Positions 61,719 to 64,000 of a DNA stretch of 64,000 bases are shown here, one piece after another. The translations under genes were made by a program, and so were the position numbers. The notes under the pieces were generated by a model, which saw nothing but the letters and a program-made list of their open reading frames with translations, did no database searches and was not told the DNA's origin. The DNA comes from Mycobacterium sp. SVM_VP21 (GTDB taxonomy: Bacteria > Actinomycetota > Actinomycetes > Mycobacteriales > Mycobacteriaceae). Within the stretch, counting starts at the first letter, position 1. Each line of letters opens with the position of its first letter. Location: the NCBI GenBank assembly GCA_024758765.1, contig CP101406.1:2976001-3040000 (forward strand), written 5' to 3'.

Positions 61719-62501
61719 TCACCGGCCCGCAATCCAGTCGATGAGCCGTTCGCGTCCACCGTCACCAGCAGCCGTTCCGGTAGCCAAGTCCTCGAGGACA
61801 ACCACCGGGTCGACCGTGGCGATGTCGCCGTGCTCGCCGCGGGTTACCTGGCGCCACCATGTCGCAGTGGCCCAGATCGTGGGGTCGGAGTTGACCCGCA
61901 GTGTCAGGGTCGCGTCGTCGGAGGCGACCTCAACCAAGTTGTAGTCAGACAAGTCAATCAACTCCTCAGCGTAGACCAGCCCGCGAGTCGGCATCAGCCA
62001 CCGCCGCCACACGTCAGCAGCGACCTCGCCGCCCGCGAGTACCCACACCCCCCGTTCGTCGCCGACCTTGATTGCCCGAGCCACCTGCTCCTCTACCGGA
62101 TCCACGCTGTACCAATAGGTCTCAATCCCGTCGTCGCGGACCCCAGCCAGCGACGTGAGGCGCTTGCGCCGTTCGGTGCCAGACATGGGCGTGTGTAGTG
62201 GGAAGTGGATCTCGGACATCACCTGCAGACTCATTCCCACCACCGCGGCGATGTCGAGCGGACGCAGGCGGTGGCGCGTCAACACAGCGAGGCGCTCCGC
62301 TGCACGCCGGCACCGTCCGCGATCGCGGCAATCACGCCGCAGCTGAGCCCACGCATGTTCACCCGGCACGTCTGTACCGGAGTGGTACGGAGGGATGCGC
62401 ATGTAGCCCTGCATACTCAAAAACAGTTTCCAGCAATGCTGTTCGAATCCGTCTCGTCCGGTCAGCCCGGGCGGGGGTTGGATGCCGAGTGTCTGGTCCA
62501 C
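61719..62501 (-). CDS. Array unit D: shared MarR-type N-terminus fused to an unrelated domain
   Basis: A 260-residue protein. Residues 1-30 (VDQTLGIQPPPGL then TGRDGFEQHCWKLFL) match the N-terminal signature of the other array proteins, and the start context is the same (TAGATT 62510-62515, 8 nt before GTG). From about residue 40 the sequence leaves the MarR fold; ERRKRLTSLAGV and WVLAGGEVAADVWRRWLMP, and the end DPVVVLEDLATG, vaguely recall HTH proteins with a nucleotidyltransferase-like (AbiEi-type) C-terminal domain. I cannot assign it. A longer frame upstream (to 62612) is not conserved. Confidence 0.65.
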   Translation of the reverse strand: MDQTLGIQPPPGLTGRDGFEQHCWKLFLSMQGYMRIPPYHSGTDVPGEHAWAQLRRDCRDRGRCRRAAERLAVLTRHRLRPLDIAAVVGMSLQVMSEIHFPLHTPMSGTERRKRLTSLAGVRDDGIETYWYSVDPVEEQVARAIKVGDERGVWVLAGGEVAADVWRRWLMPTRGLVYAEELIDLSDYNLVEVASDDATLTLRVNSDPTIWATATWWRQVTRGEHGDIATVDPVVVLEDLATGTAAGDGGRERLIDWIAGR

Positions 62502-62667
62502 GGCGCGGGAATCTAGCGAACGCTGGACCGCCCGTCCAGGCAGAAATACGGAATACACAGCTTGTCGCGCGAATAGGTTCGAGCGCCTTCGCTGTTCGGC
62601 AACGCGCCGCACGATCAGATTTCGCTGGTCAACGAGACATTCTGGCCTGTGACAGCAACTCTTCCTT

Positions 62668-62685
62668 TTGAACCATTTGGTTCAA
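62668..62685. promoter_or_regulatory. Array palindrome D
   Basis: TTGAACCATTTGGTTCAA: perfect 6-bp arms, extendable to 12-bp arms (CCTTTTGAACCA and mirror) over 62664-62689. It lies 166 bp before the unit D GTG. Confidence 0.75.
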
Positions 62686-62736
62686 AAGGAAACCGTCAGA
62701 CTCTCCGGAGCCAGGTACCTCCTACGCCCGGACAAG

Positions 62737-63153
62737 TCACCCCTCCGCGCCTGTCACCCGGTCGATATGCGCGTGGCTCTCCAGCACCGCGTGAAGACGT
62801 GCGTAGCCCTCGCTGGTCATCCGGGGCAGCACGCCCCGCCGGTCACGCCCGCACGGACTCCGGGTGACCAGACCCCGCTCCTCCAACCGGCGGACCTGGC
62901 CGGCCAACGCACCCGGCGACACCCCCAGCGTCTGAGCCAACACGCAGATGCGATGTGCCCGCCGATCCGGGACACTGAGCAGCTCCAGCAGCAGGACGTC
63001 GCGAAGGGTGACTCCGTGTGCGCCACGCAGGCGCACGTCTAGCGCCGCCATCAGATTGACCGGGCCGCTCAGCAACAGCTTCCAGAAACGTCGCTCGACG
63101 CCGTTCGACCCAGGTGGCCCCGGCGAGGACTGGATCCCACGTATCTCGTCCAC
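62737..63153 (-). CDS. MarR-family regulator, array unit E, C-terminally truncated
   Basis: A 138-residue protein with the shared GTG start (VDEIRGIQ), the HTH (LAQTLGVSPGALAGQVRRLE) and wing RDRRGVLPRMT. Closest to unit B (LRGAHG, RDVLLLELLS, DRRAHR). It ends VTGAEG at 62737 without the DSCRRI helix that dimerises MarR proteins, so activity is doubtful. TAGCGT (63162-63167) ends 8 nt before the GTG; palindrome at 63319-63336. Confidence 0.75.
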   Translation of the reverse strand: MDEIRGIQSSPGPPGSNGVERRFWKLLLSGPVNLMAALDVRLRGAHGVTLRDVLLLELLSVPDRRAHRICVLAQTLGVSPGALAGQVRRLEERGLVTRSPCGRDRRGVLPRMTSEGYARLHAVLESHAHIDRVTGAEG

Positions 63154-63318
63154 GGCGCGGGACGCTAGCGAAAGGCAGATCTGCCGCACAGCCAGAAATG
63201 CTTCTTCCACAGCTAGTCGCGTGAATACGTTCCGACGCCAAGGCGTTCAGCAACGCAGCGTCCGACCACAACTCGCAGTTCAGCGAGATATCGTGGCCTG
63301 CAACAGAAAACGGTGACT

Positions 63319-63336
63319 TTGAACCACTTGATTCAA
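63319..63336. promoter_or_regulatory. Array palindrome E
   Basis: TTGAACCACTTGATTCAA: TTGAAC with one mismatch in the second arm. It lies 165 bp before the unit E GTG and 38 bp past the lprC stop, so it marks the right edge of the island. Confidence 0.7.
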
Positions 63337-63373
63337 AGCGAAACCACCAGACTCGCCGAAGCGGCAAGCAAGA

Positions 63374-63919
63374 TCAGGAGTTCGTCGCGAGCGTCAGCTC
63401 CATCAGTTTCAAGGCCTGCTCGCATGCGTCGATCCCGGGTGCCTGCGGGTTGACCCACCAACCGACCACACCGGCGGCGTCGCTGGCGACCCCACAGGAG
63501 CCGTTCGGGTCGGCCGGACGCATCACGATCGAGGGCACGCCCACGATGGTCTTGGTCTCGATCTGATACTTCAGGAACTCAGCGACCTTGCGTTCGTTGT
63601 CCAGGCTGCCCTGCTCGAACCAGAACCGGGTGATGTCGATCAGCCCGGCCGGGTTGGCCGCCTGCCAGCGGCAGATGGCGCCGACGAAGGTGCTCTGGAT
63701 GTCGAGCGGGTCGGCCCCCACCGTCTTGGCCAAGATGTCGGTGGTCAGCACCTCGCACTCCTTGAGCAGGTTCGGGTACTGCCGCTCGGAGTTGTTGTTG
63801 CGCTTGGTGTCGCCCGCGCCGGCCTTGACGGCGGTGCCGCCCACCTCACGGGAGCAACCCGTCAAGCTGGTCACCACTGCCAACACCGCGACCGCCCCGG
63901 CCAGGACCCGCCGGCTCAT
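63374..63919 (-). CDS. lprC: Lipoprotein LprC
   Basis: A 181-residue DUF3558-type lipoprotein with signal peptide and lipobox LTGC (Cys22). KAGAGDTKRNNNSERQYPNL and QWWVNPQAPGIDACEQ-like end (WWVNPQAPGIDACEQA) match Rv1275. It is anchored in the envelope; function unknown. ATG 63919 overlaps the lprB stop (ATGA), which is why the longer upstream frame is not used. Confidence 0.94.
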   Translation of the reverse strand: MSRRVLAGAVAVLAVVTSLTGCSREVGGTAVKAGAGDTKRNNNSERQYPNLLKECEVLTTDILAKTVGADPLDIQSTFVGAICRWQAANPAGLIDITRFWFEQGSLDNERKVAEFLKYQIETKTIVGVPSIVMRPADPNGSCGVASDAAGVVGWWVNPQAPGIDACEQALKLMELTLATNS

Positions 63920-64000
63920 TTCGAGTTCGCAATCGACTGGCGGGTCAGCTCTTTGGCGACGTCGCACGGATCCGGGAACGGCTTCTGAGCGAAGCTCACC
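63916..64000 (-). CDS. lprB: Lipoprotein LprB, C-terminal end only
   Basis: The last 27 codons (VSFAQKPFPDPCDVAKEL then TRQSIANSK) of a frame entering from the right edge. Overlap with lprC and this ending fit LprB (Rv1274), whose gene precedes lprC in M. tuberculosis. Confidence 0.75.
   Translation of the reverse strand, partial: VSFAQKPFPDPCDVAKELTRQSIANSK

Noticed and set aside
60844..63400. A conserved leader peptide running through the array palindromes
   Set aside because: One frame gives similar peptides around the dyads of D and E (FEPNGSK, FESSGSK), but D and C have stops just before it, A and D have early stops after it, and no common start codon exists. Nucleotide conservation of the dyad explains the similarity.

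Overview
The window is high-GC actinobacterial DNA from a mycobacterium. The evidence is a natural Asp in the MurA active site, an atpF/atpFH arrangement with a b-delta fusion, mycobacterial-type gamma and alpha subunits of ATP synthase, CysNC, an LprB/LprC lipoprotein pair, a PGRS protein and a GjpA-like porin-family protein. From about 4.7 kb to the right end the gene order is largely the reverse of the M. tuberculosis block Rv1274-Rv1315, by recall of that genome. No database search was run, so all orthology calls are from memory of the families.

Layout. (1) 1-4.3 kb: a beta-lactamase-fold esterase, a TesA-like type II thioesterase, a long leader, a FadD26-like fatty acyl-AMP ligase, and the first ~100 bases of a polyketide synthase gene. 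This is the start of a PDIM/glycolipid-type polyketide locus. (2) At about 4300 the PKS gene breaks off and abuts the first ~108 bases of a 16S rRNA gene on the opposite strand, followed by the rRNA leader, promoter and murA. This is a chimeric junction, either assembly-made or a real rearrangement. (3) 6-15 kb: cobalamin adenosyltransferase and the atpIBEF-FH-AGDC operon plus a DUF2550 gene. (4) 15-28 kb: wecA, a Sua5/YrdC protein, prmC, prfA, rpmE, rho, thrB, thrC, hom, lysA, argS, tRNA-Arg(CCG). (5) 28.5-33.7 kb: accessory genes (small membrane protein, VapBC, two LLM flavoproteins, a DUF4185 protein, a VOC protein). (6) 33.7-38.3 kb: sulfur assimilation genes (Rrf2 regulator, CysQ, CysNC, CysD, carbonic anhydrase). 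(7) 38.4-48.3 kb: OppBCDA importer, an SbcC/SbcD-like pair, a SixA-like phosphatase. (8) 48.5-63.3 kb: an accessory island lying between genes that are adjacent in M. tuberculosis (Rv1276c and lprC). It holds an HsaA-like oxygenase with a divergent TetR gene, a MarR gene, a sulfotransferase gene duplicated around a Phd-zeta toxin-antitoxin module, a GjpA-PGRS pair, and five tandem paralogous regulator units. (9) 63.4 kb-end: lprC and the end of lprB.

The most unusual feature is the regulator array at 59.2-63.3 kb. Five consecutive minus-strand units each have (a) a palindrome of the form TTGAAC-N6-GTTCAA, (b) a 163-166 bp spacer, (c) a TANNNT -10 hexamer exactly 8 nt before (d) a GTG start with no visible Shine-Dalgarno, and (e) a MarR-family protein. 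In one unit only the N-terminal ~30 residues are shared and the remainder is a different domain. Two units have lost the C-terminal dimerisation helix. A sixth MarR gene at 50.8 kb has the same -10/8-nt/start layout and a decayed half of the same palindrome. This reads as a self-duplicating, probably cross-regulating family transcribed as leaderless mRNAs, next to genes for cell-envelope proteins.
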